A stretch of 64,000 nt of DNA. Origin: Chamaelirium japonicum (lineage: Eukaryota > Streptophyta > Magnoliopsida > Liliales > Melanthiaceae). The stretch lies in assembly GCA_947650365.1 (NCBI GenBank), contig OX393550.1:67139744-67203743 (forward strand). Direction: 5' to 3'. Position numbers and translations under genes: made by a program. Within the stretch, counting starts at the first letter, position 1; every line of letters begins with the position of its first letter. The notes below the pieces were generated by a model. That model did no database searches and was not told the DNA's origin. It saw nothing but the letters and a program-made list of their open reading frames with translations. Positions 1 through 23,814 of the stretch are shown here, piece by piece.

Positions 1-574
1 AGGTGCGGGAAAGAGCGGCCGCGTGTCGAACTCTGGCGGTCTACAAAAGGTTTATAAAGGCATGATCCCTGGCTCCAAAGTACAGGTTCGAAATTCAGAA
101 ATCCTGACAATTTCCGACTACTACAGCTCTCCCTTATTCGAACCTTCATTGACTTGACCGTCGGAGGGTATGCGCTCCCACGGAGCCAACCGTTCTCACG
201 TTTTCCTTGCCTTGCAGGTCGAGCACCCGAGCCAGTGAGATTCCTTAGTCAAGATAAATTTGTCCGACTTGAAGACAAGTTCGTAGCCCTTCTTGTTTAG
301 TATTACTCGAGATCAGATTCTTTTAGATGTCTGGGACATGCAGCACTTCACAGAAGTTTCCTAGAAGTGAACTATAGGATCACGATTTCTTTCCCAAGAG
401 AGTTAGTTATCTATGGTCAGGATGACCGGAACAAGGGGTGGTCAAAAGACCAAAATGGGCAGCCAATGGGAGCCTAGGCTTTGTCCACCCTATTTTTTAC
501 CGGGTGTACAAAATCGCACTCAGCGGGCTGACCCCAACCCACGGATCCATCGGGAGAGTTGAATTTCCCGTCGG
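1..574. other. 5' flank of COX6B, no gene seen
   Basis: No convincing coding region or repeat is visible. A CCAAT motif lies near 462-466 and may belong to the promoter of the gene that starts at 701. The short open frames here have no recognisable domain. Confidence 0.4.
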
Positions 575-580
575 TATATA
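575..580 (+). promoter_or_regulatory. Candidate TATA box of COX6B
   Basis: TATATA lies about 120 bp upstream of the ATG at 701. A start of transcription near 605-612 would give a 5' leader of about 90 bases, a usual length for a plant housekeeping gene. This is inferred from position and sequence only. Confidence 0.4.
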
Positions 581-700
581 CAATCAACAGCTTCCAGCGA
601 ATCAAAGCCGCCGGCTCCCCACCCTCCTTTCTCCCCGAGACGGATCGCCGCCTTGTTCGAGTCGTTTTGGGTTATTGTGAGGAGGAGCCGCCGCCGGGCG

Positions 701-12447
<11,747 letters not shown>

Positions 12448-12571
12448 ACTTGGCTCCCACGGAAGATATTCGGATTTTCGTGCCTCGAATTTGAGGGTTA
12501 TGTGGAACTGGGAGATGGGACACCCAGATTGAGAGAGGCCGCAGTGTCTCTTATTCAGAAAACTCTGATTG

Positions 12572-12577
12572 AATAAA
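12572..12577 (+). promoter_or_regulatory. Candidate polyadenylation signal of COX6B
   Basis: AATAAA lies 125 bp past the COX6B stop. A second AATAAA-like site is near 12638. The sequence is conserved in three duplicated 3' fragments. Confidence 0.5.
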
Positions 12578-12734
12578 AATTTTGACTTGTTTTAAATCTT
12601 ATAAGCTTTCATCTGAGCTGAACTGTTAAGCTCATCAATAAATACCTTTCACCTGATAGATATCCATGGATGGGGTGGTGATGCTTGTTTTTTTTTTTTT
12701 TCATGCCCTAATTTTTCTACATCTTTTATAGAGA

Positions 12735-12939
12735 AATGCTATTCAACCAGATGAGTTTATAGACAAGTTTACAGACGCCTTATGTGGCATTGATCACAGC
12801 CGTTTGTAATTATTGTTAGCTGTCTGTTTGATTGCCAGTCGGAGCAGACCGCCATTCATTGGTCAAGCCTGGGTGAAAACCGACCGCTGTGATCAATGCC
12901 ACATAAGGTGTCTGTAAACTCATCTGGTTGAACATCATT
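12735..12939. mobile_element. MITE of 205 bp in the COX6B 3' flank
   Basis: The left arm reads TTCAACCAGATGAGTTTA and continues with CCTTATGTGGCATTGATCAC. The right arm is the inverse of both. A second full copy lies at about 58492-58712 as part of the duplicated block, and truncated copies end at 28732 and 61922. Confidence 0.7.
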
Positions 12940-13232
12940 GCTCTTTTGTAATCTTAACTGAGTTGGGAACCCAGCACGGCGTAATATGTTGATTTTAGGG
13001 CATAAACCTTAATTATTATTTTTTTTTTGCTGTGTACATTGTAATACATGTCTCATACTGACTTGTAAATCCAATAAAGCACCCTTTTGTTTTTGCAAAT
13101 TTTTTTTTATAAATAGATTTTTAAATGTTGCATTTATTAGTTTTTTTAAAAAGGGGTAATATGTCTAAGGTCCCTCACAAGAGATCGGTTTAGTGATAAA
13201 GATGCCAAAGCGATGCTTTGGCTGTAGGTCCT

Positions 13233-13613
13233 TGTATTTATATGAATCACCAAATTTATTGGCCCGAACTAATCAACACTTCAAACTTAGAAGTCCGGAG
13301 TTTTTGTTTGATTGTTTATGTTGTTTTGACCTCCCAAACATGTCAATGGACCGGATCACTATCCAAATCCGATCCGAATCTAAGAACTCTGGGTTTGGTA
13401 TTAGTATTTTGGTCCAAGATCCGATTAAAAATGATCTGACCTGATTCGAAATAAAAATGGATCAAATATGAATCTCTATTCCAGTCCGAATCCGACCCAT
13501 TTAAAGATCTAGTGTGTTCTCTTGTTTCATGTATTTGGGGTTTGTCTGCTTAAGAGTATGTTTGGACTATTTTATTTTAGCTAGATGTTGATCACCATCT
13601 TATTTTATATAAA
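13233..13613. repeat. Direct duplication, copy A
   Basis: This segment is repeated nearly unchanged at 15845-16016 continued at 25765-25972. It holds poorly conserved ATCCGATCCGAATC strings and no open gene. The second copy is split by the copia element. Confidence 0.8.
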
Positions 13614-13934
13614 TAGAAAAATATGGGCTGTAAGGAAAAATTTCTAAAACACCTGGCTAGTTGTCATTGTCTGGGGTGTAATGAAAGCATTCAGTGTTGC
13701 TGTCAACTGTCAAGGGCACCCTCAATTTGACATACAGGTGGAACAAGGTTCCAATCGATTCATGACTGAGATGATTGCGAGTTCTAGGAGGTTTTTACCG
13801 AAATGGCCACCAACTCTCAACTATTGTTGAGAATGGGCCAGGTTGCTTTTGGCTTTACCAAAATGACCACTGAAACTCTTTGGGACCAAACTACCCTCAT
13901 TTGGACGGCAGCTTCCTCCATCTCTTTCGACTGC

Positions 13935-14392
13935 AACTTTAGGACGAAAAATGGACGAAAAATGGACAAAAAAAGGAACGAAAAATGGACGAAAAAATGG
14001 ACGAAAAATGGACGAAAAATGGACGAAAAAAGGATGAAAAATGGAACGAATTTGATAAAATTAACAGCACATTTTAGGACAAAAAATGGAAGAAAAAAGG
14101 ACAAAAAAAGGAACGAAAAATGGACGAAAAAAAGGACGAAAAATGGACGAAAAAAGGACGAAAAATGGACGAAAAATGGAACAAAAAAAGGAACGAAAAA
14201 TGGACGAAAAATGGACGAAAAAATGGACGAAAAATGGACGAAAAAATGGACGAAAAATGGACGAAAAACAGACGAAAAAAGGACGAAAAATGGACGAAAA
14301 ATGGAACGAAATTGATAAAATTAACAGCACATTTTAGGACGAAAAATGGACGAAAAATGGACGAAAAAAGGAACGAAATTGATAAAATTGGC
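13935..14392. repeat. GGACGAAAAAT minisatellite, left arm
   Basis: Tandem 11-13-bp units GGACGAAAAAT(GG), broken by two copies of AAATTGATAAAATTAACAGC-type spacers. The right arm at 14933-15372 is the same repeat inverted (CCATTTTTCGTCC). Confidence 0.9.
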
Positions 14393-14639
14393 TATTCATC
14401 ATTATGGGGAGTTCACCGGCCGGCTTCCCCGCGGGCCCAGCTCTCGGCCCTCAGTCCATTTCCGATGAGGTTTGTCGGACCGGCATCAACTTCAACAGTC
14501 GCTGAGGCTTCGTCGTTGAGGCTTCGTCGCTGAGGCTTCGTCGTTCAGGCTTCGTCGGATTTAGCTTGCCTTGCCAAGGTATGCTCTATAGACCCAAATC
14601 TTAGCCCTATATTTTCATATAATTTAGTTTCGTCTAGTT

Positions 14640-14925
14640 TTTGTCACAAAAAAAATCACAGTCATTTCTGCCCGGGACTGGCCTTGGGCTGTGAGACGAA
14701 AATCAGACGAAATAACAAATTTCGTCTCTAGTTTTTGTCGCCGAAAAATCACAGTCAGTTCTGGCAGAGACTGGCTATGGTCTGTTTGACGAAAATCGAA
14801 CGAAATAACAAATTTCGTCTAATTTTCGTCGCCGAAAAATCACAGTCAGTTCTGGCAGAGACTGGCTATGGTCTGTTTGACGAAAATCGGACGAAATAAT
14901 AAATTTCATCTAGTTTTCGTCGCCG
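14640..14925. repeat. Three direct repeats of about 95 bp in the MULE core
   Basis: AAAAATCACAGTCAGTTCTG, GGCTATGGTCTGTTTGACGA and ACGAAATAACAAATTTCGTC recur in the same order three times, the first copy being more divergent. Confidence 0.75.
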
Positions 14926-14932
14926 ATTTTAT

Positions 14933-15372
14933 CAATTTTGTCCATTTTTCGTCCTAAAATGTGCTGTTAATCTATCAACCACTTTTTGTTGATTTCGTTC
15001 CTTTTTCGTCCTAACCATAATGATGAATAGTCAATTTTATCAATTTCGTTCCATTTTTCGTCCATTTTTCATTCCTTTTTTTGTCCTTTTTTCGTCCATT
15101 TTTTGTCCATTTTTCGTCCTAAAATGTGTTGTTAATTTTATCAATTTCGTTCCATTTTTCGTCCGTTTTTCGTCCATTTTTTCGTCCATTTTTCGTCCAT
15201 TTTTCGTCCATTTTTTCGTCCATTTTTTGTCCATTTTTCGTTCCTTTTTTTGTCCTTTTTTCGTCCATTTTTCGTCCTAAAATGTGCTGTTAATTTTATC
15301 AATTTCGTTTCATTTTTCGTCCTTTATTCGTCCATTTTTCGTCCATTTTTCGTCCATTTTTTCGTCCATTTA
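14933..15372. repeat. CCATTTTTCGTCC minisatellite, right arm
   Basis: Inverse of the left arm, including the AAAATGTGCTGTTAATTTTA spacer. A transcript through the element could fold into a hairpin with arms of about 450 bases. Confidence 0.9.
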
Positions 15373-15574
15373 CAGTGGGTAAGAAACCAAGTTACCCAGC
15401 CACAATAGGTTTTTACAGTGGTAAGGGTCAATATGTCTTTTTACCTGTTTAGTGTCACCGTGCGACCTGTTTCCCACGTGCCGGCGGCCATTTTCGTTCA
15501 GATTTCTTGACGGGGTCCATTCTCAACAATAGTTGAGAGTTGGTGGCCATTTCGGTAAAAACCTCGAGTTCTAG

Positions 15575-15844
15575 GCCTGTCAATTGACCGGATCATGATC
15601 TGAATCCGATCCAAAAATCCCGGATTTGGTATTAGTTTTTGGTTTGATATCTGATTTAAAACGATTCGATCCGATTCGAAAGTCAATGGGATAAAATATG
15701 GATCTACTCTGATCTAATCCGAATAAGATCCGGTCTGATGCATTTAGTCAGTTTTATAACATATATCATAGTAGGTTTGATGCCAAACCTAGCCATCTTG
15801 TTTCCACGGTCTGATGTTCAACTCAATCGTCTTATGTTAGCTGT
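15575..15844. other. Spacer between MULE and duplication copy B
   Basis: Degenerate ATCCGATCC-rich sequence related to part of copy A; no gene seen. Confidence 0.35.
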
Positions 15845-16016
15845 TGGATATGAATCACCAACTCTATTGGCCCGAACAAATCAACACTTCAAACTTAGAA
15901 GTCCCGAGTTTTTGTTTGATTGTTTATGTTGTTTTGACCTCCCAGACATGTCAAAGGACCAGATCACTATCTAAATCCGATTCAAATCTAAGAACTCTAG
16001 GTCTTGCATTAGTATT
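15845..16016. repeat. Direct duplication, copy B, left half
   Basis: Matches 13235-13405 with few differences. It continues at 25765 on the far side of the copia element, so the copia insertion came after the duplication. Confidence 0.75.
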
Positions 16017-17905
16017 TATTGTAGCTCGTGTGTCTTGAGCGTAGATTTTCTGTATTAACATTAATAAAGATGACTTTGGTTATTGCTTTAATTAGAATAC
16101 TACTTTGGTATATGTTAATACACATATAATAAAGGACCCTAGGGAACACAGTAGGCCACTGAGGCGCATGGTGGATCCATGCTTGGGAGACCCAGTGGAC
16201 CAGTTGTGTGTAGACCTAGAACTAGTTCACAGCTTAGGTGATGCCGATCACTTCACCGAGAACAAGCTGTTGGCAGGTAGAGGATGTGGTGAAGTCTCCA
16301 CCATGGGAACGCGGGATTCCCATTCACCTGACCATGCACGATGATCGTGTTGAACAGGAACCAAGACGGTGCACAGTTCAATGATTCAGACACTGGTGCA
16401 TAAACCATCATACTACTATAGATAATCTGTCCTTAACCTTGAGGGACCATGTACACTGGGCCAACCAGTTGTGTGGTGCTTTGATGTGCCAACGTGTGCG
16501 GACCTTCCATAGTCCAATACCACGGTACGTTGGGTTACCCGACTGGTGCTTGAGTGACATGTAATCCCTACAGGTTATCCGACGTCCAGTGTTGGATGGG
16601 TGCGTTTTGATGAGTCAATTTGTCCACACAGTTAACCCAGACCTGGTGGTTATCAGTATGACTGACGATGTTCCGGATGCTAGGCATAGCACCGGAAGGT
16701 GTGTGGTGTTATAGATGACAAATCATCAATTCCTAGTCAGATGATCGATCGGGATCTGACGGTGCTCCCCACCGCCCGAGTCGTATCATGGCACCAGTAA
16801 TAGGAGGGACTGAGGATTATCGGAGTATAGTAGAGAACAGGGTTACGAGGGAGTAACATAAGTTTAGGATCACTAGATTTTAACTCGCGTCGCACTCTGG
16901 GTGGCTACACGGGTTAATCGGATTAGGGCTGATTAACGGAACTTTCGGTGTGTCACCGGAACAGTTAATCAGGGATCCGGTTGGAGCTAGAGATCCCGAA
17001 CCCTGAAGGTTCCACCCTGTCGTTGCGTATAGGAATTGTTCCCCGACCTGGTTTGATACGTTGGATGCGAAGTAGCGCGATGGAGCGCAAGCCCGGAGCT
17101 TAAGAACCTAATTTACATGTGTTAGGGGTTGTAGGGGTATTTTGGTAAATACTAAAATATGGCTCAGAACATATTGAATATGGATCTTAGAATGAGTAGA
17201 ATAATTCTAGGAGCTCATAGGCGCTGACGGAACTCGATTCCGAGTAGCGCACCTCACTCAATCTCTCTTTCAGTTTTTCACTTTTCGTGAAGGGCGTTTT
17301 CGTCCAGGCTTCACGATAGACACTTGAAAACCCTGAAAATTGCCCCCCCTCATCCCTATCCGTCTAGGGCCGGCCCTAGCTTTCTTGTAGCACTAGGGGA
17401 CCACCCCCCTCTCCCTCTCTCCCTCTCTGAGGTTTCGGTTAAGGAAGAAAGAGGAAGAAGAACGAAGAAGAAGGAGGAATGAAGGAGAAGGAAGAAGAGA
17501 GAAAGAGAAGGAGGAGACCTACCGGCACGCCGTCATCTTCGCAACGAATTTCTCCTTCGACTCGTAGTCTTTGCACTCAGAGATAGGACTTCGAGGATTC
17601 CTTCCTTTGCAAAGGACAATATGCTATCTGACAGCTTCCCTTGCGATTCAAGTGCGGTTTATCATCATTCCGTTCTCTTCGGATCATAGATCCACAAGGT
17701 ATGATGATTCTAAACACCTAACTAGATGCATGCATGTCTTCCGTAGATCGTAGTATGCCTCTAGGGTGTCCGCACATATGCTAAGATCATAGATTTGTAT
17801 GTAGATTGTTTTGTAGAATTAATTGTAATGAAACATACACCGTATGATCTTCGGATCTATCTTTTGCTTCCGCTGCGACTCTGATAAGCGGATCCAATTC
17901 GAACA
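16017..17905 (+). repeat. 5' LTR of the copia element
   Basis: Runs from TATTGTAGCTCG to CCAATTCGAACA. Partial copies of the same LTR occur at 30887-31040, 33150-34443 and 39997-40351. Confidence 0.88.
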
Positions 17906-17907
17906 AT

Positions 17908-17920
17908 TGGTATCAGAGCA
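17908..17920 (+). other. Primer-binding site of the copia element
   Basis: TGGTATCAGAGCA directly after the 5' LTR is complementary to the 3' end of initiator methionine tRNA, the usual primer of plant copia elements. Confidence 0.9.
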
Positions 17921-19990
17921 CGCTTTGGTGTGTGTTTCATGCATGAATTCGTGAAAACATCATGTGAATATATGATGACATATGTTTTCGTCGGGGTTCG
18001 GCGTAGATCATGCATATGGATTGTGCTATGTATTGTCTTTTTGCAGGTGCCGCGCTGAATAGTAATATGTGATTGCATGCTTCCGAGGGTCGGACCCCAG
18101 ATTTAATTTTGCATTGATTATTATTATGCCTATGATTTTTAAGGCTCTAGATGAGCGAGGGTGGAGGTTGACCACTCTCGGATCCCTGGCCATGTTTCTA
18201 GGATTGTTTCCTTTTCTTTCTAGAGAAATTGTACACGAACGAGCACTTGCTCGGAGCTTGTTAGTTTTTTGGTCACAGGAAGAAGGAGATGATGCTACAT
18301 CCACGGTTCGGGCAAGCGGTACCATGACGTGCAAAGACCCGGCGAAAGCGAGCACGTTGGAGATGATCGGGATCGTCGTTGGAGATCGTACAGAACAGAA
18401 GAGCAGGATATCTTGGCTGTGCTATTCAGGTTCAGGGGTCCGACTTTGGACTTGATTCAGTTTGGATGCTATTTCTGTTGATTCTCTTTACTTCTTGTTT
18501 AGATAACCCCGATGATAATTTTCATTATCTATCTTGCTTGTGAGTGTGTCTCTAGATCAGGCTTAGGATTAGTACTTAGCTTATGGATTCATTGGTGTCT
18601 CTATATGGTTCTAACACGTGTGAATCCGGTGGCTAGTTAAAAAGAAAGGTGGTAACCGCCCTCGTGGTAGTTCAGGTAGCCAAGTACTGTGCACCAAGAT
18701 AGACGCAGTATTAGATTTGTTTAGAGATAACTAATATCTCCATAAGAAGTATGATAACCCTAGTGGGATGCCTTTTTCCCACATGGTCCTAGCGACCAAG
18801 TTAGGTTAGGATTCTACTAAGTGATACCCGTTTCTAATTGACGTTTGATGGTAGTGTGAACTCATCACGATTTGGTTATACCACCATTAAGTTGAGGTCC
18901 GACGAAGGTTGTCGGATGTCCCTATTTGGCCAACATCGAAACCTATAATGAGATGAGGTCTACTATGACATCATGCATCAAATTGTGAACGAGGCGTCAT
19001 TCTAGTGAGAGTCCTTTCCACGTTGACCTTAGGCTAGGCTCCAGATCTTAGGATTATGGGCAAACTAGTGAAGTATCAGGATCCTTGGAATCTATGTAAT
19101 GTGATTATTGCAAGAAAGGCAAAAGCTGAGTATTCAAGGTAGGGACTATGATATTTTCCGAGGATACTAATGCTTTGCGGGAAGGTTTGTAATCCTAGTA
19201 GGAGCGCGGTAGACCAGGGTCTAAGTCTAGGAGGTCGTGACCTTTCTAGATATGCATAAAACCTCATAAAGAAGGGATGTATAAGAGGTTCCCTCCAAAG
19301 GGGAGCCCCTGGCCTCCACAATCAACCGGCTAAGGGTCTGGGTGGGAGGTACGCAGTTCAATATTCCCACCGGGTGAGAGCTACGTTTTCTTCCATGCTG
19401 GTTCACCTAGTGGTTTCCTTCGGGACATGGAGGATGCCGGTGGCAGTGGGTGACGGCTTTTTCCTGCACCGCAAGAGCCTATGAACCTCCCTGCCGACAC
19501 CACCTATATTTGTGGGAAGCATCCGAAAGCTTGTGTGAAGCCGTCGTTGCTGCACATGCTGGTCACATAAAGCTAGCCAAAAGGAGACTGAGAGGTCTTT
19601 CAGTTTGCCATGGGTAATTCTGATGAAGACTGGGTCGTAAAAACCCCGTTGGCAGAAGTGGTTGCATGCTCTTACCGAGATGCTGTCTCCAATTCAAGGC
19701 CGATAATATCAGTGCTCGAGCCCAGGGAAGATGTCTCCACTTGAGGTAGTGAAGACATAGCGGCTGGAGTAAACATTATCTATTTTTAAATTCCATAAAA
19801 TAGATTATGGTAGACCTTAATTTTTGCTTTAAACCATTGTTTATAAAAATCATGACCAAGCTCGACCCCCTTGCCTCCATCCTTAATGATAACAAACTTA
19901 CGGAACCAAACTACAAGGACTGAAAGCAAAACCTGATACTCGTCCTAAGGGTTGGCAAACACATAATTGCCCTAAGCACCCCTCAACCGG
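17921..19990 (+). other. Leader region of the copia element
   Basis: About 2 kb between the primer-binding site and gag. Only short open frames occur and no domain was recognised. Confidence 0.5.
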
Positions 19991-19999
19991 CCATGCCGG

Positions 20000-20690
20000 G
20001 ACCAAGTGCTACTGAGGCTCAATTGAAGGAATAAAAAGACTGGCTAGATGCTGATGAGATATGCAAGTGCTACATAGTGGCATCTTTGCAGACCATCCTT
20101 CAGAAGCAAGTCGAAGACATGGCCTTCGCTTTAGACATGATGCTCTATCTAAAGGAAATATTCGAGGGTCGTAGTCGGGTAACTCGTTACCTGACCATCA
20201 AGAAATTGGTGTCCACGAAGATGGCAGAGGGGACTTTAGTTCGGGATCGTATGCTGAAATTGTTTGGCTATGTGAATGAGCTTCGTTCATTCGATGTCAT
20301 CTTGGATGCAGAGATCCAGACCGACATTTTCCTAGCGTCTCTGTCAGGAACGTTTGAGGGCTTCGTTACCAACTGCAACCTTAACCGGTTGGAGATGTCT
20401 AACGTAGAACTTCTAGTGGCGCTCCAGGCGGCAGAGGATGGGATAAAGGCAAGAACCCAATCCCTAAACATAGAGCGGAATTCTTCTCTGAAAGCCAAAG
20501 GCAAGTTTCAGAAAAGAAAGTCTAAGAAGCCCGTGAAGATAGGCCAGATGCAGTCGCAGGTTCCTAAGCAGAATGGTCTGGCGAAGCCCAAAGAAAAATA
20601 TTTCCGATGCGGCAAGAAGGGGCACTGAAAGGGTGACTACCGTGTGGCTCCCAAGAAGGCTGAGACAGGTATATCTCAAATCCATATAGT
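20000..20690 (+). pseudogene. copia gag region
   Basis: The translation resembles copia gag (a UBN2-like stretch with LKEIFEGRSRVTRYLTIKKL and later SNVELLVALQAAEDGIKA), followed by a basic segment and a CCHC-type knuckle region. Part of a fossil element. Confidence 0.8.
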
Positions 20691-23590
20691 GGAATCCCTT
20701 GTAGCATTCAGTTGTTCTTCAGTTTCATGGATTATGGATTCTAGTTCCACTAATCATGCTTGCAATAATTTACAGGGGTTCAAGGAGACAAGAAAACTAG
20801 GTGATGGGGAGATAATCCTAAGCATGTGAACTGAGGCCGTGGTAGAGGCTGAAGCAGTTAGAGATGTCGTCTTACAGTTTCTTGATGGAAGAAGTTTATT
20901 ACTTAGAGACATACTTTATGTACCATCCTTGAGACGAAACTTAATTTCTTTTTCCTTATTGAATAATGAAGGTTTTCAGTTTTATTTGATGCTTCTGGTG
21001 TGTCAATTAAATTGAATGGTTCCTTTGTTTGTAAGGGAAAGATACAGAATGGTCTCTATGTAATTAACTCCAATCATAAGAAGGATAACATAACTGAAGC
21101 TTGTGTGATTAATTCATCTAAAAGGAAAAATCCCTCAGATATCCAACACTCCTTTGACATCTGAGGCTTGGACACATAGCCTCAGACAGGATTCACAGGT
21201 TGGTTAAGGTAGAACTTTTAAGTTCAGATACTTCAGAAAGCCTACCGACGTATGAGTCTTGCCTAGAAGACAAGATGACTAAAAGATCTTTCCGAGCCAA
21301 AGGTAGCAGATCTCAGGAGGTATTAGAGTTGGTACACACTGATATATGTGGGCCCATAAGTGTCCGTGCCATAGGAGGCTTCGAGTATTTCATCACATTC
21401 ACGGAAGATCACTCGAGGTTTGGAGACATATACCTAATGCGGCGGAAGTCTGAATCCTTTGATAAGTTCAAGGAGTTCAGAGCTGAAGTAGAAAAGCAGA
21501 CGGGTAAAAATATCAAGTCTCTTCGATCGGATTGAGGAGGCGAATACCTATCGAATGAATTTATTGGGTACCTATATGAGCATGGGATTGTATCCCAGTT
21601 GACTGCACTAGGGACACCGCAACAAAACGATGTATCTAAGAGGAGAAACCGAACTTTATTAGACATGATTCGGACTATGATGAGTTATGCAATATTGTCA
21701 CCTAGCTTTTGGGGATATGCCCTAGAGATGGCAGCAAATACTTTGAACTTTATTCCATCCAAGTCAGTACCTCTAACTCCTTGGGAGCTGTGGTTGAAGC
21801 GAAAGCCAAGCCTACATCACTTTAGGATTTGGGGTTGTCCAGCACATGTGCAGAAGGACAAGCGAGATAAGATGGAGTCAAAGACTAAGGTATGTCTGTT
21901 TGTTGGGTATCCAAAAGGGACAAAGGGTGGTTTATTTTATGATCTTGAGGATAGAAAGGTTGTCATCTCGATAAACGTCGTATTCCTGGAGCATGATTAT
22001 TTAATAGACTATAAGCCCACCAGTAAAGTAGTTCTTGAAGAATTGCTTGGTACTGATGGAAGTGCGCAGACAGAAAATATAGTAGGAGCCGATACCACTA
22101 AGATAAACGATACTGTAGAATCGACTCCTATGGAATCACCGTAGGCTCGTCGCAGTGGGAGGACCACAAGTGCTCCTGATAGATACATTGAAGAAGCCTT
22201 TATGGTAGATCCAGAGTTTCAGGAGGATGATCCTCTGAACTATGACGAAGCGATGGTATCCTCTGACCATGTAGCGTGGCAGAAAGCCATGGAGGCAGAA
22301 CTGACATCGATGTCTCAAAACTCGGTCTGGACACTTGTAACACCGCCTCACAACATTAAACCTGTTGGATTTAAGTGGGTGTACAAAAGAAAAAGAGATC
22401 CGGATGGTACCGTTGAGACTTACAAAGCTAGACTAGTCGCTAAGGGTTATACCCAGCGAGAAGGGATCGACTATGAAGAAACCTTTTCGCCAGTGGCTAT
22501 GCTTAAGTCAATCCGGATCCTCTTATCCATTGTAGCCCATTATGATTGGGAGATCTAGCAAATGGACGTCAAGACCACATTCCTCAACGAAGATTTGGAA
22601 GAAGACATCTATATGTCTCAACCTCCAGGCTTTGTCGTAAAAGGTCAGGAAAGTTTGGTGTGCAAGTTGCAAAGGTCCATTTATGGACTGAAGCAAGCAT
22701 CCAGAAGTTGGAACATGCATTTTGATCAGGCTATCCAGTCTTATGGATTTGAACAGAACGTGGATGAACCATGTGGTTATAAAAGGAGCGATAAGACTGC
22801 AGTAGTTTATCTAGTGCTTTACGTAGACGATATCCTGCTCATTGGAAACGATGTTGGAACGTTGTTTACAGTAAAGGTGTGGTTATCCTTTCAATTTGAC
22901 ATGAAAGACCTGGGTGAAGCGAGTTATGTTTTGGGGATCAAGGTAACTCGAGATCGCCAGAACAAGACTCTCGCTGTCACAGTCAGCCTACATAGATACT
23001 ATCTTGGTCAGATTCAGTATGTACAACTCCACGAAGGGACTGGTTCCAATCAGACATGGAATGAAATTGTCCAAGGATCAGGGTCCTAAGACTCCCGAGG
23101 AGAGGGCAGAGATGCAGAAGATACCTTATGCTTCGGCTATAGGGCGTCTGATGTATGCTATACAGTGCACGAGACCAGATATATGCTATGCAGTAGGCAT
23201 GATGGGCAGGTATCAGTCAAATCCGGGTCCAGGGCACTGGACTGCTGTAAAAAATATACTCAAGTATCTCCGTAGGACGAGAGATTATGAGTTAGTTTAC
23301 TCTTCACAGGAACTGATGCCGATTGAGTATACGGATTCTGATTTTGTATCAGATCCGGAATCCAAGAGATCGACGTCAGGGTTTGTGTTTTTATTGGGAG
23401 GAGGAGCTTTCAGTTGGAGGAGTGTGAAGCAGGGATGCATCGCAGATTCGACGACAGAGGCTGAGTACGTTGCAGCGTTCGAAGCAGCCAAGGAGGCGGT
23501 GTGGCTCAAGAAGTTTCTCACGAACTTAGGATGCGTACCGGGAGCTCAAGATCCTATTGCCCTTTATTGTGACATAATGGAGCGGTAGCA
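20690..23590 (+). pseudogene. copia pol region
   Basis: In order: a protease active-site region (WIMDSSSTNHACN), integrase (HTDICGPI; FITFTEDHSR; later the WGYALEMAANTLNFIPSKSV region), reverse transcriptase ([25 protein letters not shown]) and RNase H (YTDSDFVSDPESKRSTSGF; DSTTEAEYVA). Broken; treated as a fossil. Confidence 0.88.
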
Positions 23591-23814
23591 CAATCTAAGG
23601 AGCTAAGATATCACCAGAAGAGCAAGCATATCGAGCGAAAATACTACATTATCTGGGACTTGTAGAAGCGAGGGGAGGTTGCAGTGACTCAGGTGGCGTC
23701 TGCAGATAACATGGCGGACCCTTTCACACAGGCGTTACCGACCAAGGCTTTTGAGAAGTACGTGGATGCCATGGGAGTTAAGACTGTTGTTCCCCGCTAG
23801 GCCAAGTGGGAGAT

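Larger units (their letters stand above)
13788..15565. mobile_element. Mutator-like non-autonomous element (MULE/MITE)
   Basis: The first 49 bp and the last 49 bp are perfect inverted repeats (start GAGGTTTTTACCGAAATGGC). They are flanked by the 9-bp direct repeat GAGTTCTAG at 13779-13787 and 15566-15574. A 9-bp duplication is the hallmark of Mutator superfamily insertion. The 1,778-bp element has no transposase. Its interior is two opposing minisatellite arms around a 0.5-kb spacer. Identity of the ends and target duplication points to recent insertion. Confidence 0.88.

Noticed and set aside
438-680. 80-codon frame upstream of COX6B
   Set aside because: It overlaps the presumed promoter and leader of COX6B and has no recognised domain.
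13803-14533. Open frames rich in KNGRKMDEK
   Set aside because: They read through the GGACGAAAAAT minisatellite of the MULE and have no domain.
16105-16344. 79-codon frame repeated at 23903
   Set aside because: It lies in the copia LTRs and is a by-product of the repeat.
17908-17920. tRNA-like string TGGTATCAGAGCA
   Set aside because: It is the copia primer-binding site, not a tRNA gene; no cloverleaf follows.
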